A DNA stretch of 12,544 nucleotides from JAQICJ01 sp041686345 (GCA_041686345.1 JAWLEA010000105.1:1-12544); one strand, 5' to 3'. Shown: positions 6,809-12,544, counted from the stretch's first letter. Numbers and translations are program-made. Notes: a model not told the origin generated them from the letters alone.

Positions 6809-9287
6809 ATCTAATCAATATACTTCCATCCATTCTTGCCCAGGGACCACTTTCAAGCAATGAAGCTGGCAACAGGGAAATTTCAGGTAATTTATCTTTA
6901 TATTTGGTTACAACTACAGCTTTCCCATTAACAAAGGGAATTGAATCCTTGAATAGATCTTGTATTATTTTTTTCCACTTCGATGGCGGAGAAGGATAAA
7001 CAAAATATACTCTGGAATTCTGACTCAAACCGGTTTTGGCTTTTGCCCAGCCAATAGCTTTGAATAAACCACCATTTTCATCAACCAGACCTGACTTTTT
7101 ACCTTCACCACCGGTCCAAATACGGCCTCCCGCAAGGTTTTTCATTTTTTTCAGGCTGATTTTCCTGCCCTGACTGACAGTCTTGACAAAACGCTGATAA
7201 TAATACTCAAGATTAGTCCTCAATTTAGCAATTTCCTTTTCCGTATATGGTCTGAAGGGAGAACTGATATCGGCAAATGGAGCTTGCTTAACCGAAGTAA
7301 TACCTACTCCTGACTTTGCCAATAAACCCCTCAGATTGAATTTACCACCATAAATTCCGATGGAACCAGTAAGAGAAGATCTGGTTGCAAAAATCCTGGT
7401 TGAATTTGCTGCGATGTAATAACCTCCGCTGGCAGAAATATTTGAAAAAGAAAAAACAACAGGTTTGATCTTGCTGACCATTTTAATTTTACGATCAATA
7501 ATATCAGAAGCCATAGAACTACCACCCGGCGAATTGATACGAATCACTATGGCAGCTATTCGGGGATCTTGAACAAGTTGATCCAGAAGTGAAGTTATTT
7601 TGTTGCAGATAATATTTTTTTTCTTGCCGGTTAAAGAAGGTAATTTGCTTTTTTTAACAACAATATCGCCTTCAAGAATCATTAAAGCAATTCCTTTTCC
7701 TTTTTTCTTTTGCAATTTTTTTTCGTCAGGTTGTAAAATTGCTAGAGGTCTGCCGACAATTGAGGAAAAATATCTGTTTACCTGTTCAGGCCCAATGATT
7801 TTGTCAATCAATCCCCATTTTTTCGCCTTTGCAGGATTGAAAAGTGCTTCTTTAATAATTTTTTCTGCTTTTTTGGATTTTCTCAATTTATCTCTGTGTT
7901 GAAGCAGATTTTTGAATCTTTTATTCACTCTGCTGAGAATTCTTTTCATACCGGCAAAATTTTCTGTCCCCGGTGAATTTCTGGTAAAAAGTTCAGGAGT
8001 TGACTTATGACGTTTAAACCTTACAAATTGAGCCTGAACCCCAATTTTTTTCAAAACATCACCCAGAAAAACCTTTACTGCTTTTAATCCTGATATTTTA
8101 ACAGTTCCCCCGGGAAATACCGCAATTCTATCTGCGCCCGCAACCATGGCATAACTGAGATTGGAATATTCATATCCATAAGCAAGAACCTTTTTCCCGG
8201 CTTTCTTCAACTTTTCCACCAGAAATGACCATTCTTCCACAAATGACCAGCCTGAAACTTCAGATCCTACTTTCAGATAAACCGCCCGACATTTGTAATT
8301 GTGGATACATCTGCGAACATGGGCCTGATAGATATAATTCTTTTTTTCAGAAAAATTACTGGAAAAATTCAGAAAAAGAGCATGTTGAGACTTTGGAATT
8401 ATGGATTTTTGTCGGGGTTTTGATTCGTACAGGAAGGATATTCCTGTTGAAGTGTTATCAAGACTCAATTCCCAGGACAATTTGCCCAATACAACATTGA
8501 GACCACCTCCAAAATAAAACTCCTCCGGCTTTTCCAACTGTTCAATCCCATTTGCAGCCGTGTATAGTTGCCTTTTGGTATTGAAATAATGGATTCCTCC
8601 AAACAGGTTTATCCCTCTGAAAATATTATAACGAAAACCGGCTCCAATCCCCCAGTCCTGTCTGCGCTCGCCATAAACAAAATCTGTCCAGAACAGATTT
8701 TTAGAACCTGTAATTATTTCAACTCTGTGTGTTCTGTCGAGGGGAAGATTACGGAGTTCATCCATCAGAAGAGAATTAACCTGCCAGGAAAAAGCCAAAT
8801 AATTGGCAGGCCGCCAATATAATCCAAAATTAAAACTTTGGGCGCCATCAGCCTCATCTGTCGGTGCCGCCAAGCTAGAATAACTGATTCCCCAAGAAAA
8901 ATTTGGAGAAAGAGCAAAACCTGCCCCCAAAGAAAAACGACCAAAAGAAAAATCTGAAGTTCTGCCTAATTCGGCTCCAAAAGAAATACCACCTTTAACA
9001 AAAGGTAAAGAGCGTGAAACAAAAAAGCCTTCCCTGTTTAAAGTCCAATTATTATATTTTCCATCTAATTTTTCGCGACTGTAGAATCCGACTTTCAATC
9101 CTTCAATATTGGACAAATAGGCTGGAGAATCACCCCAAGGCTGCATCAAATATGGATTTGCTCTAATTATCGGTTCCGGGTTGAGCAGAGAAAAGGGAAA
9201 CTCCGAACCGGGATTAGCCTCAGCAGGGAAAGTCAAAAAGTTCAACACAAGAAGATAAAACAGGGAAATAAGATTTTTTCTGATCAT
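6807..9287 (-). CDS. sppA: SppA-like S49 serine protease with N-terminal beta-barrel-like region
   Basis: An 826-residue exported protein. Residues 1-24 form a signal peptide ending AEA. Residues from about 30 to 310 alternate aromatic and glycine-rich amphipathic strands (for example FSFGRFSLGAGFAL, FNFGLYWRPANYLAFSW), resembling an outer-membrane beta-barrel. The rest is a tandem SppA: the first S49 half (about 330-500) carries RHKSTPELF with Lys428 at the position of the catalytic base of E. coli SppA, and the second half (about 550-790) carries the nucleophile motif NISASGGYYIA with Ser620. RINSPGG (near 583) and LTGSIGIYGG are also typical. SppA normally degrades cleaved signal peptides at the inner membrane; a barrel-like N-terminus suggests outer-membrane placement here. 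No Shine-Dalgarno is evident. The small palindrome GCTAATTTAGC (9294-9304) lies just upstream of the ATG. The stop codon lies at the boundary of element copy 2. Confidence 0.88.
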   Translation of the reverse strand: MIRKNLISLFYLLVLNFLTFPAEANPGSEFPFSLLNPEPIIRANPYLMQPWGDSPAYLSNIEGLKVGFYSREKLDGKYNNWTLNREGFFVSRSLPFVKGGISFGAELGRTSDFSFGRFSLGAGFALSPNFSWGISYSSLAAPTDEADGAQSFNFGLYWRPANYLAFSWQVNSLLMDELRNLPLDRTHRVEIITGSKNLFWTDFVYGERRQDWGIGAGFRYNIFRGINLFGGIHYFNTKRQLYTAANGIEQLEKPEEFYFGGGLNVVLGKLSWELSLDNTSTGISFLYESKPRQKSIIPKSQHALFLNFSSNFSEKKNYIYQAHVRRCIHNYKCRAVYLKVGSEVSGWSFVEEWSFLVEKLKKAGKKVLAYGYEYSNLSYAMVAGADRIAVFPGGTVKISGLKAVKVFLGDVLKKIGVQAQFVRFKRHKSTPELFTRNSPGTENFAGMKRILSRVNKRFKNLLQHRDKLRKSKKAEKIIKEALFNPAKAKKWGLIDKIIGPEQVNRYFSSIVGRPLAILQPDEKKLQKKKGKGIALMILEGDIVVKKSKLPSLTGKKKNIICNKITSLLDQLVQDPRIAAIVIRINSPGGSSMASDIIDRKIKMVSKIKPVVFSFSNISASGGYYIAANSTRIFATRSSLTGSIGIYGGKFNLRGLLAKSGVGITSVKQAPFADISSPFRPYTEKEIAKLRTNLEYYYQRFVKTVSQGRKISLKKMKNLAGGRIWTGGEGKKSGLVDENGGLFKAIGWAKAKTGLSQNSRVYFVYPSPPSKWKKIIQDLFKDSIPFVNGKAVVVTKYKDKLPEISLLPASLLESGPWARMDGSILIR

Positions 9288-9293
9288 GATTTT

Positions 9294-9304
9294 GCTAATT
9301 TAGC
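9294..9304. promoter_or_regulatory. Short palindrome immediately upstream of the SppA-like gene
   Basis: GCTAATTTAGC is a perfect 5+5 palindrome around one central base, 6 bp upstream of the ATG, where a ribosome binding site would normally lie. It might be an operator or a small hairpin that affects initiation. At this length chance is quite possible. Confidence 0.2.
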
Positions 9305-9358
9305 ACAATTTTTCTTAAAGAACTAATTTTCCCCTGATCACTTTTTAAAACTTGATTG

Positions 9359-9378
9359 CCAACCTGAGTTCAGGCTGG
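9359..9378 (-). terminator. Possible weak terminator hairpin after mscS
   Basis: CCAACCTGA/TCAGGCTGG forms a hairpin with an 8-bp Watson-Crick stem, one internal A-C position (G-U in the minus-strand RNA) and a 2-nt loop. It begins about 23 bp after the mscS stop. On the minus strand the stem is followed by CAATCAAGTTTT, so there is no immediate U-tract. It may be a weak or factor-assisted terminator, or a 3'-end stabilising hairpin. Confidence 0.35.
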
Positions 9379-9400
9379 AAACTATCTTGCCTTGAATGAA

Positions 9401-10222
9401 TTATTCTTCTTTGAAAATATGGCAATCTTGCTGTGGGAAAGGAATGCTGATACCACCTTGATCAAATTTCTTTTTGATCCTTTCGGTTAACTCGGCTTTG
9501 GCAGGAATATAATCGGGATTTTTAACCCATACTTTCACCAACATGTTGACACTACTGTCTCCGAGGGAAGCCACTGCAACTGCCGGGTCAGGATCTTTCA
9601 ACAGGCTTTCCTGTTCGGAAACAGCTTCAAGCATTAATTTTCTGGCTTTGTCAATATCGTCGGAGTAACTGATGCCTACAACCAAGTCGACTCTGCGCTT
9701 TTCGTTGGCGGAGTAGTTGATGATAATTTCCTCCATAACTTTTTTATTGGCGATGACAACTTTTTTATTGTCAATGGTATGCAGATTGGTCATCAGAATT
9801 GAAATCTTATCAATAAACCCTCTCTCTCCAGCAATTTCAACAAAATCATTAGCCCTGAATGGCTTGAAAACCATAATCAGGATTCCGGCGGCAAAATTGG
9901 CAAGAGCTCCTTGGGTAGCCAAACCTACAGCCAAGGACAAAGCACCTAAAATAACAACAAAGGAGGTGATTTCTATACCAAGTTTGGACAGAACTGCCAA
10001 AACTAGAAAGATATTAAGTAAAATGGAAGCAAGATGACCAAAAAACTCCCTGACAGTCTTGTCCAAATTGGTTTTATCCAGAACTGAACTGATGAATTTA
10101 TTGAGGTATTTTATGACAAATTTACCAATAATAAATATTATCAGAGCAGCAACAACATTGAAGCCGAATTCCATTGTCATATGCTTTGCATAATCAAGGG
10201 CGCTGTTAAAATCGAAGTTCAT
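9401..10222 (-). CDS. mscS: Small-conductance mechanosensitive channel, MscS family
   Basis: A 273-residue inner-membrane channel that opens under membrane tension to release solutes during hypo-osmotic shock; the length is close to E. coli MscS (286). Two N-terminal hydrophobic helices lie at about residues 20-40 and 63-85. They are followed by the glycine/alanine-rich pore helix LGALSLAVGLATQGALANFAAGILIMVFKPF (reported here as about 87-117), the family's clearest signature. The cytoplasmic beta domain and the C-terminal GGISIPFPQQ motif are present. I chose the ATG at 10222 because AGGAG lies 5-6 nt upstream; upstream in-frame starts at 10237 (ATG) and 10255 (TTG, inside the palindromic element) lack a ribosome binding site. 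Element copy 3 ends about 10 bp before that site. Removing it and one target repeat would place the gene about 45 bp after the amphi-Trp gene, consistent with an ancestral operon. Confidence 0.95.
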   Translation of the reverse strand: MNFDFNSALDYAKHMTMEFGFNVVAALIIFIIGKFVIKYLNKFISSVLDKTNLDKTVREFFGHLASILLNIFLVLAVLSKLGIEITSFVVILGALSLAVGLATQGALANFAAGILIMVFKPFRANDFVEIAGERGFIDKISILMTNLHTIDNKKVVIANKKVMEEIIINYSANEKRRVDLVVGISYSDDIDKARKLMLEAVSEQESLLKDPDPAVAVASLGDSSVNMLVKVWVKNPDYIPAKAELTERIKKKFDQGGISIPFPQQDCHIFKEE

Positions 10223-10241
10223 AATACTCCTGTACATAAAT

Positions 10242-10405
10242 AGTTCCCATCCCAAAAAGGAAGGTCATCACCTGAACGCGGAATTTTACCTCATCTGCTT
10301 TGTCGTAACTGCTTGAAATAGTATCAACTATGTCTTCGCATTTACTCCGCGCATCTGAGGCAATCTTCTCATTCAGTTAATAACCCCCATTCTGGGATGG
10401 GAACT
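10242..10405 (-). mobile_element. Palindromic MITE-like element, copy 3
   Basis: A 164-bp element with perfect 13-bp terminal inverted repeats and exact 4-bp direct repeats AAAT at 10238-10241 and 10406-10409. Internal stems include CGCGGA/TCCGCG and an apical ATAGT/ACTAT; the inner stem is GTAACT/ATTTAC with one mismatch. It lies between the amphi-Trp gene stop (10436) and the mscS ribosome binding site (about 10227-10231), in the same orientation as the other two copies. It has no coding capacity. Confidence 0.87.
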
Positions 10406-10435
10406 AAATAGTTACTTTTGTTGATAAAAGTTAAC

Positions 10436-10699
10436 TCAAGATATTTTGAGATTGGGGGAACTGCCTTTGTTTTCTTCATACCATTTCAACTGAATAGTAA
10501 TTTTGCGTTTTTTATTTTTTTCTTCATTTTTTTCAGTCTTGATATTCAAAGTCAGATTATCAGGCAAATTCAACTCCATGGATTTGTTGTCAGTTTCAAG
10601 TTTGACTATGCCTTCTTCCACCTTAGCCAAAAGATCGTTGATTCTCTCAACAGCAAGTTTGCGGTTTACCTGAGAACTGTACTTTAATTTTTCTTTCAT
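10436..10699 (-). CDS. Small amphi-Trp domain protein
   Basis: An 87-residue protein with the pattern of amphi-Trp domain proteins, whose function is not established. A helix with VNRKLAVERINDLLAKVEEG is followed by an alternating strand segment (VKLETDNKSMELNLPDNLTLNIKTE), a lysine/glutamate-rich loop and a closing strand ITIQLKWYE that carries the characteristic tryptophan. The reading frame extends upstream to 10741, but the start at 10699 is preferred because AAAGGAG lies 7-8 nt before that ATG and the family begins near this point. No signal peptide is present, so it is probably cytoplasmic. It lies upstream of mscS and is separated from it by element copy 3. It is divergent from the plus-strand cysteine-rich gene across 216 bp. 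Confidence 0.75.
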   Translation of the reverse strand: MKEKLKYSSQVNRKLAVERINDLLAKVEEGIVKLETDNKSMELNLPDNLTLNIKTEKNEEKNKKRKITIQLKWYEENKGSSPNLKIS

Positions 10700-10757
10700 G
10701 AGAAATTCTCCTTTAATTATTAGTTCCAAAGAAGACCTCATTTTAATATTAAAACAA

Positions 10758-10801
10758 AAGTTTTCAACCTGTTTTCTCCTTTTAATTTTTTTTGAAAACT
10801 T
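10758..10801. repeat. 10-bp inverted repeat in the divergent intergenic region
   Basis: AAGTTTTCAA (10758-10767) and TTGAAAACTT (10792-10801) are perfect inverted repeats separated by 24 bp of T-rich DNA. They lie between the divergent amphi-Trp and cysteine-rich genes. It is a candidate operator or a transcript hairpin, but the AT-rich composition raises the chance of coincidence. No known regulator motif was recognised. Confidence 0.35.
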
Positions 10802-10851
10802 CTTGAAAAAGAACAGATAGATAAAAACAGTTCAACCGTACCATGGAACCT

Positions 10852-10892
10852 GAAGTTACGAAGTCAATAACCCCCATTCTGGCTTAGGAACT
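10852..10892 (-). mobile_element. Degraded right-end fragment of the palindromic element (copy 4)
   Basis: GAAGTTAC (10852-10859) matches the inner stem of copy 2. It is followed directly by a diverged element end: AATAACCCCCATTCTGG, then GGCTTAGGAACT in place of GGGATGGGAACT. About 30 bp of the intervening arm are missing. The base after the end reads AACT, the same motif seen flanking copies 1 and 2. It lies just before the AAGGAGG of the plus-strand gene at 10916. No secure left end was found. Confidence 0.6.
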
Positions 10893-10915
10893 AACTTAAC
10901 CCGAAGGAGGACAAA

Positions 10916-11383
10916 ATGAACAATCGCAGCAACAATTCAGGTTTGATTACTATTTTAGTGCTGATTACAGGTTTTTCCACCTGGGGATGCCGGAAAAAAA
11001 CAGATAGAATGCAAAAAAACTGCAAAAACAAATATACCACCAATGGTGAAAGAGCTGGTTGTGTGTTGGGGGTTTATTCTGCAAAAAATAAATTGAAAAA
11101 GAGTTGTAATCTCATAACCGGATGCGCTCTAAAGACAAATTATCCCCGCTGTAACTCAATAATAATCAGAAAGCTCATTAGTGAATTAAGTGAAAGAAAT
11201 TTTCGCTCGGATTACATAAATTTTACAGATGAACTACTGACAAATATAGATTCTGTTGCTGCCACCCATCCTGTTTTGATTGTAAATGCCTGCAGACAGG
11301 GAAAGAAATTTTACAGCAAAGTGCACAAAACGGATCTCGAAAAATCCGAAAAGAAAAGGGAAACAATCTCTGTTGTCAAATAA
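10916..11383 (+). CDS. Cysteine-rich exported orphan protein, possible lipoprotein
   Basis: I do not recognise this 155-residue protein. It starts with a short polar stretch and a hydrophobic segment (GLITILVLITGFSTWGC), which is a signal peptide or anchor. Cys25 could be a lipidation site, but the residues before it (T-W-G) do not fit the lipobox well. The mature part is basic and has six further cysteines at 36, 49, 64, 70, 79 and 126, an even number that could form three disulfides in the periplasm. The last 20 residues are rich in lysine and glutamate. The start is firmly supported by AAGGAGG 6 nt upstream of the ATG. It is the only complete plus-strand gene in the window, and its end overlaps the cysteine synthase gene tail-to-tail by 8 bp. 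A degraded palindromic element lies just upstream. Confidence 0.75.
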   Translation: MNNRSNNSGLITILVLITGFSTWGCRKKTDRMQKNCKNKYTTNGERAGCVLGVYSAKNKLKKSCNLITGCALKTNYPRCNSIIIRKLISELSERNFRSDYINFTDELLTNIDSVAATHPVLIVNACRQGKKFYSKVHKTDLEKSEKKRETISVVK

Positions 11384-12281
11384 GCGCTGTGGAGAAATAT
11401 CTTTCAGCTCTGTCAGGAAGAACTGTAACCACATTTCTTTTTGGAGTTGCCAACTCCAAAGCTGCCCAGACATTGGCACCGGAAGAAGTCCCCACCAGAA
11501 TTCCTTCTTTTCTGGCTATATCTCTGGTAGTAGCAATGGCATCATCGTCAGTTACTGTGATGACCATATCAATAAGCTCCTTGTCAAGAACATCTGGAAC
11601 AAACCCGTCTCCTATTCCCTGTATTTGATGTAATCCGGGTTCTCTGCCCAAAAGAGCACTGTTGGTTCTCGGTTCTACTGCCACAACCCTGGTGTCGGGA
11701 GAATTTTCCTTGAGAAAACTGCCAACCCCCTGCAAGGTTCCGCCAGAACCTACCCCAGCCACAAAAACATCTATCTTTCCATCAAGATCTTTCCACAACT
11801 CTTGAGCAGTATGCAAATAATGAACTTCCGGATTGAGGGGATTAGTGAACTGATCGGGAACAAAAGCCCTCTCTCCCAGCTCATTTTTTATTTTTTGCAA
11901 TTTACTCAAACAACCATTGAGACTTTCTTCAGCTGGAGTCAATACAAGCTTGGCTCCCAAAGCTCGGATTATTTTTTTTCTTTCTTCACTCATATTTTCC
12001 GGCATGACTATAATAACTTCACAACCAATGCTGTTTCCCACCAGAGCCATTCCTATGCCTGTATTCCCACTGGTGGCTTCAAGAATCACACTTTTTCCGG
12101 GAACAATCAACTTTTCTTCAAGTCCTTTCAGTAAAATGTGTCTGGCAACCCGATCCTTGATACTTCCCCCAGGATTTAAAAACTCAGCTTTACCGTAAAC
12201 AGCACCGTGAAGGCACATTTTTGACATTTTGATCAAGGGAGTATTTCCTACTGTTTCCAAGATATTTTCAAGATAACTCAT
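11376..12281 (-). CDS. cysK: Cysteine synthase (O-acetylserine sulfhydrylase)
   Basis: A 301-residue PLP-dependent enzyme of the cysteine synthase / cystathionine beta-synthase family, which makes cysteine from O-acetylserine and sulfide in the cytoplasm. The PLP-binding lysine is Lys42 in NPGGSIKDRVA. The substrate loop TSGNTG is near residues 70-75, the phosphate-binding loop GVGSGGTLQGVG near 176-187, and GTSSGAN near the C-terminal side. Length and motif order match CysK/CysM, and the GIGDGFVP segment is typical of CysK. O-phosphoserine-dependent relatives cannot be excluded. The ATG is preceded by AAGGA at an unusually long spacing of about 14 nt; no nearer in-frame start exists. An 11-bp inverted repeat lies 38-74 bp upstream. 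The gene converges with, and overlaps by 8 bp, the plus-strand cysteine-rich gene. Confidence 0.93.
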   Translation of the reverse strand: MSYLENILETVGNTPLIKMSKMCLHGAVYGKAEFLNPGGSIKDRVARHILLKGLEEKLIVPGKSVILEATSGNTGIGMALVGNSIGCEVIIVMPENMSEERKKIIRALGAKLVLTPAEESLNGCLSKLQKIKNELGERAFVPDQFTNPLNPEVHYLHTAQELWKDLDGKIDVFVAGVGSGGTLQGVGSFLKENSPDTRVVAVEPRTNSALLGREPGLHQIQGIGDGFVPDVLDKELIDMVITVTDDDAIATTRDIARKEGILVGTSSGANVWAALELATPKRNVVTVLPDRAERYFSTALI

Positions 12282-12318
12282 ATATTTTAATTATTTCCTT
12301 GCTGGTTGTTTATTGAAA

Positions 12319-12355
12319 TATCTGTTGATAATTCAATTAAAAAAATCAACAGATA
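12319..12355. promoter_or_regulatory. 11-bp inverted repeat upstream of cysK
   Basis: TATCTGTTGAT (12319-12329) and ATCAACAGATA (12345-12355) are perfect inverted repeats with a 15-bp AT-rich spacer, 38 bp upstream of the cysK ATG. The location fits an operator or a leader hairpin controlling cysteine synthesis. No match to a known riboswitch or T-box was recognised. Hexamers resembling promoter boxes occur here, but none is convincing. Confidence 0.5.
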
Positions 12356-12369
12356 AAGAAACTGCATAA

Positions 12370-12544
12370 AAACTCAGATCGATAAAATGGGATAGCTTAT
12401 TTCATAAAGGGTTAATAGATAAATATGTCGATTTTGCTTTCCAGGGAGTTTCAATCCCTCACCTTCAGGATTTTTTGGCAATGCATGAGTTAAAAGAACA
12501 CAGTATTATTTGTGACGGAGACGTATTTGTTCCAGGGCACAGCC
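12370..12544 (+). pseudogene. Partial or 5'-broken plus-strand reading frame at the right edge
   Basis: The frame beginning AAA at 12370 is open for 58 codons to the window end and reads like real protein: KWDSLFHKGLIDKYVDFAF, then GVSIPHLQDFLAMHELKEHS and IICDGDVFVPGHS. It contains no ATG, GTG or TTG before the TTG/ATG pair near codons 36-38. An ATG at 12387-12389 is in another frame and stops after two codons; a single missing base after it would join it to this frame. It may be a gene with a frameshifted start, a decayed fragment, or an unusual initiation. The family is not recognised. No Shine-Dalgarno was found. Confidence 0.35.

Noticed and set aside
9401..10255. Extended mscS start inside the palindromic element (TTG at 10255 or ATG at 10237)
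   Set aside because: Neither has a ribosome binding site, whereas the ATG at 10222 has AGGAG at good spacing and gives the usual family length.
1837..10409. CRISPR array or tandem repeat
   Set aside because: The three copies are about 165 bp, lie thousands of bases apart, are palindromic mobile-type units and have no regular spacers.
10700..10741. Longer amphi-Trp protein starting at 10741
   Set aside because: AAAGGAG lies directly before the ATG at 10699, and the extra 14 residues are not family-like.
12282..12369. T-box or SAM riboswitch before cysK
   Set aside because: The leader is under 100 nt and shows only a simple inverted repeat; no conserved riboswitch core was found.
1..12544. 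tRNA or rRNA genes, or a defence/secondary-metabolite cluster
   Set aside because: No cloverleaf or rRNA-like sequence was noticed, and the genes form ordinary metabolic, transport and sensing functions.

Overview
The window is AT-rich bacterial DNA. It encodes outer-membrane and lipoprotein-type proteins (several lipoprotein signal peptides, a signal peptide followed by a beta-barrel-like region), so a diderm, Gram-negative-type bacterium is likely. Good Shine-Dalgarno sites precede some genes (AAAGGAG, AGGAG, AAGGAGG), but the peptide-binding lipoprotein and the SppA-like gene have none that is convincing. The phylum cannot be settled from the sequence. The gene content would fit an anaerobic or little-cultured low-GC diderm lineage, but that is inference.

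Layout, left to right. Nearly all genes are on the minus strand. Positions 1-51 hold the first 17 codons of a lipoprotein cut by the window edge. Next come a short CstA-type pyruvate/peptide transporter (132-1748), a large Cache/HAMP/GAF sensor histidine kinase (1976-4726), and an OppA/DppA-like solute-binding lipoprotein (4723-6327) that overlaps the kinase start by ATGA. They are followed by a secreted or outer-membrane SppA-like S49 protease with an N-terminal beta-barrel-like extension (6807-9287), an MscS channel (9401-10222) and a small amphi-Trp domain protein (10436-10699). A plus-strand cysteine-rich exported orphan (10916-11383) converges on, and overlaps by 8 bp, a cysteine synthase gene (11376-12281). 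The right end holds an 11-bp inverted repeat upstream of cysK and a partial plus-strand reading frame with no visible start codon.

The most distinctive feature is a family of about 164-bp palindromic elements: three nearly complete copies (1841-2005, 6645-6808, 10242-10405) and one degraded copy (about 10852-10892). Each full copy has 13-bp terminal repeats (AGTTCCCATCCCA / TGGGATGGGAACT; one end of copy 1 has diverged). Two have exact 4-bp target duplications (AACT, AAAT) and the third has a 3/4 match. The arms are homologous over most of their length, and several stems show compensatory changes between copies. In the terminal stem of copy 3 most arm differences become G-U pairs only in the minus-strand RNA, the sense strand of the neighbouring genes. 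All full copies share one orientation and sit at or just after stop codons. Copy 1 encodes the last nine residues and the stop of the histidine kinase. Copy 2 abuts the SppA stop codon. Copy 3 separates the amphi-Trp gene from mscS and ends about 10 bp before the mscS ribosome binding site. This looks like a non-autonomous MITE/REPIN-like family acting, or tolerated, as an mRNA hairpin.

Gene cooperation is otherwise modest. The binding-protein/kinase pair looks like a co-translated sensing module with no permease, and cstA lies just downstream as a possible regulated target. No response regulator lies in the window, and no multi-gene defence or biosynthetic system is visible.
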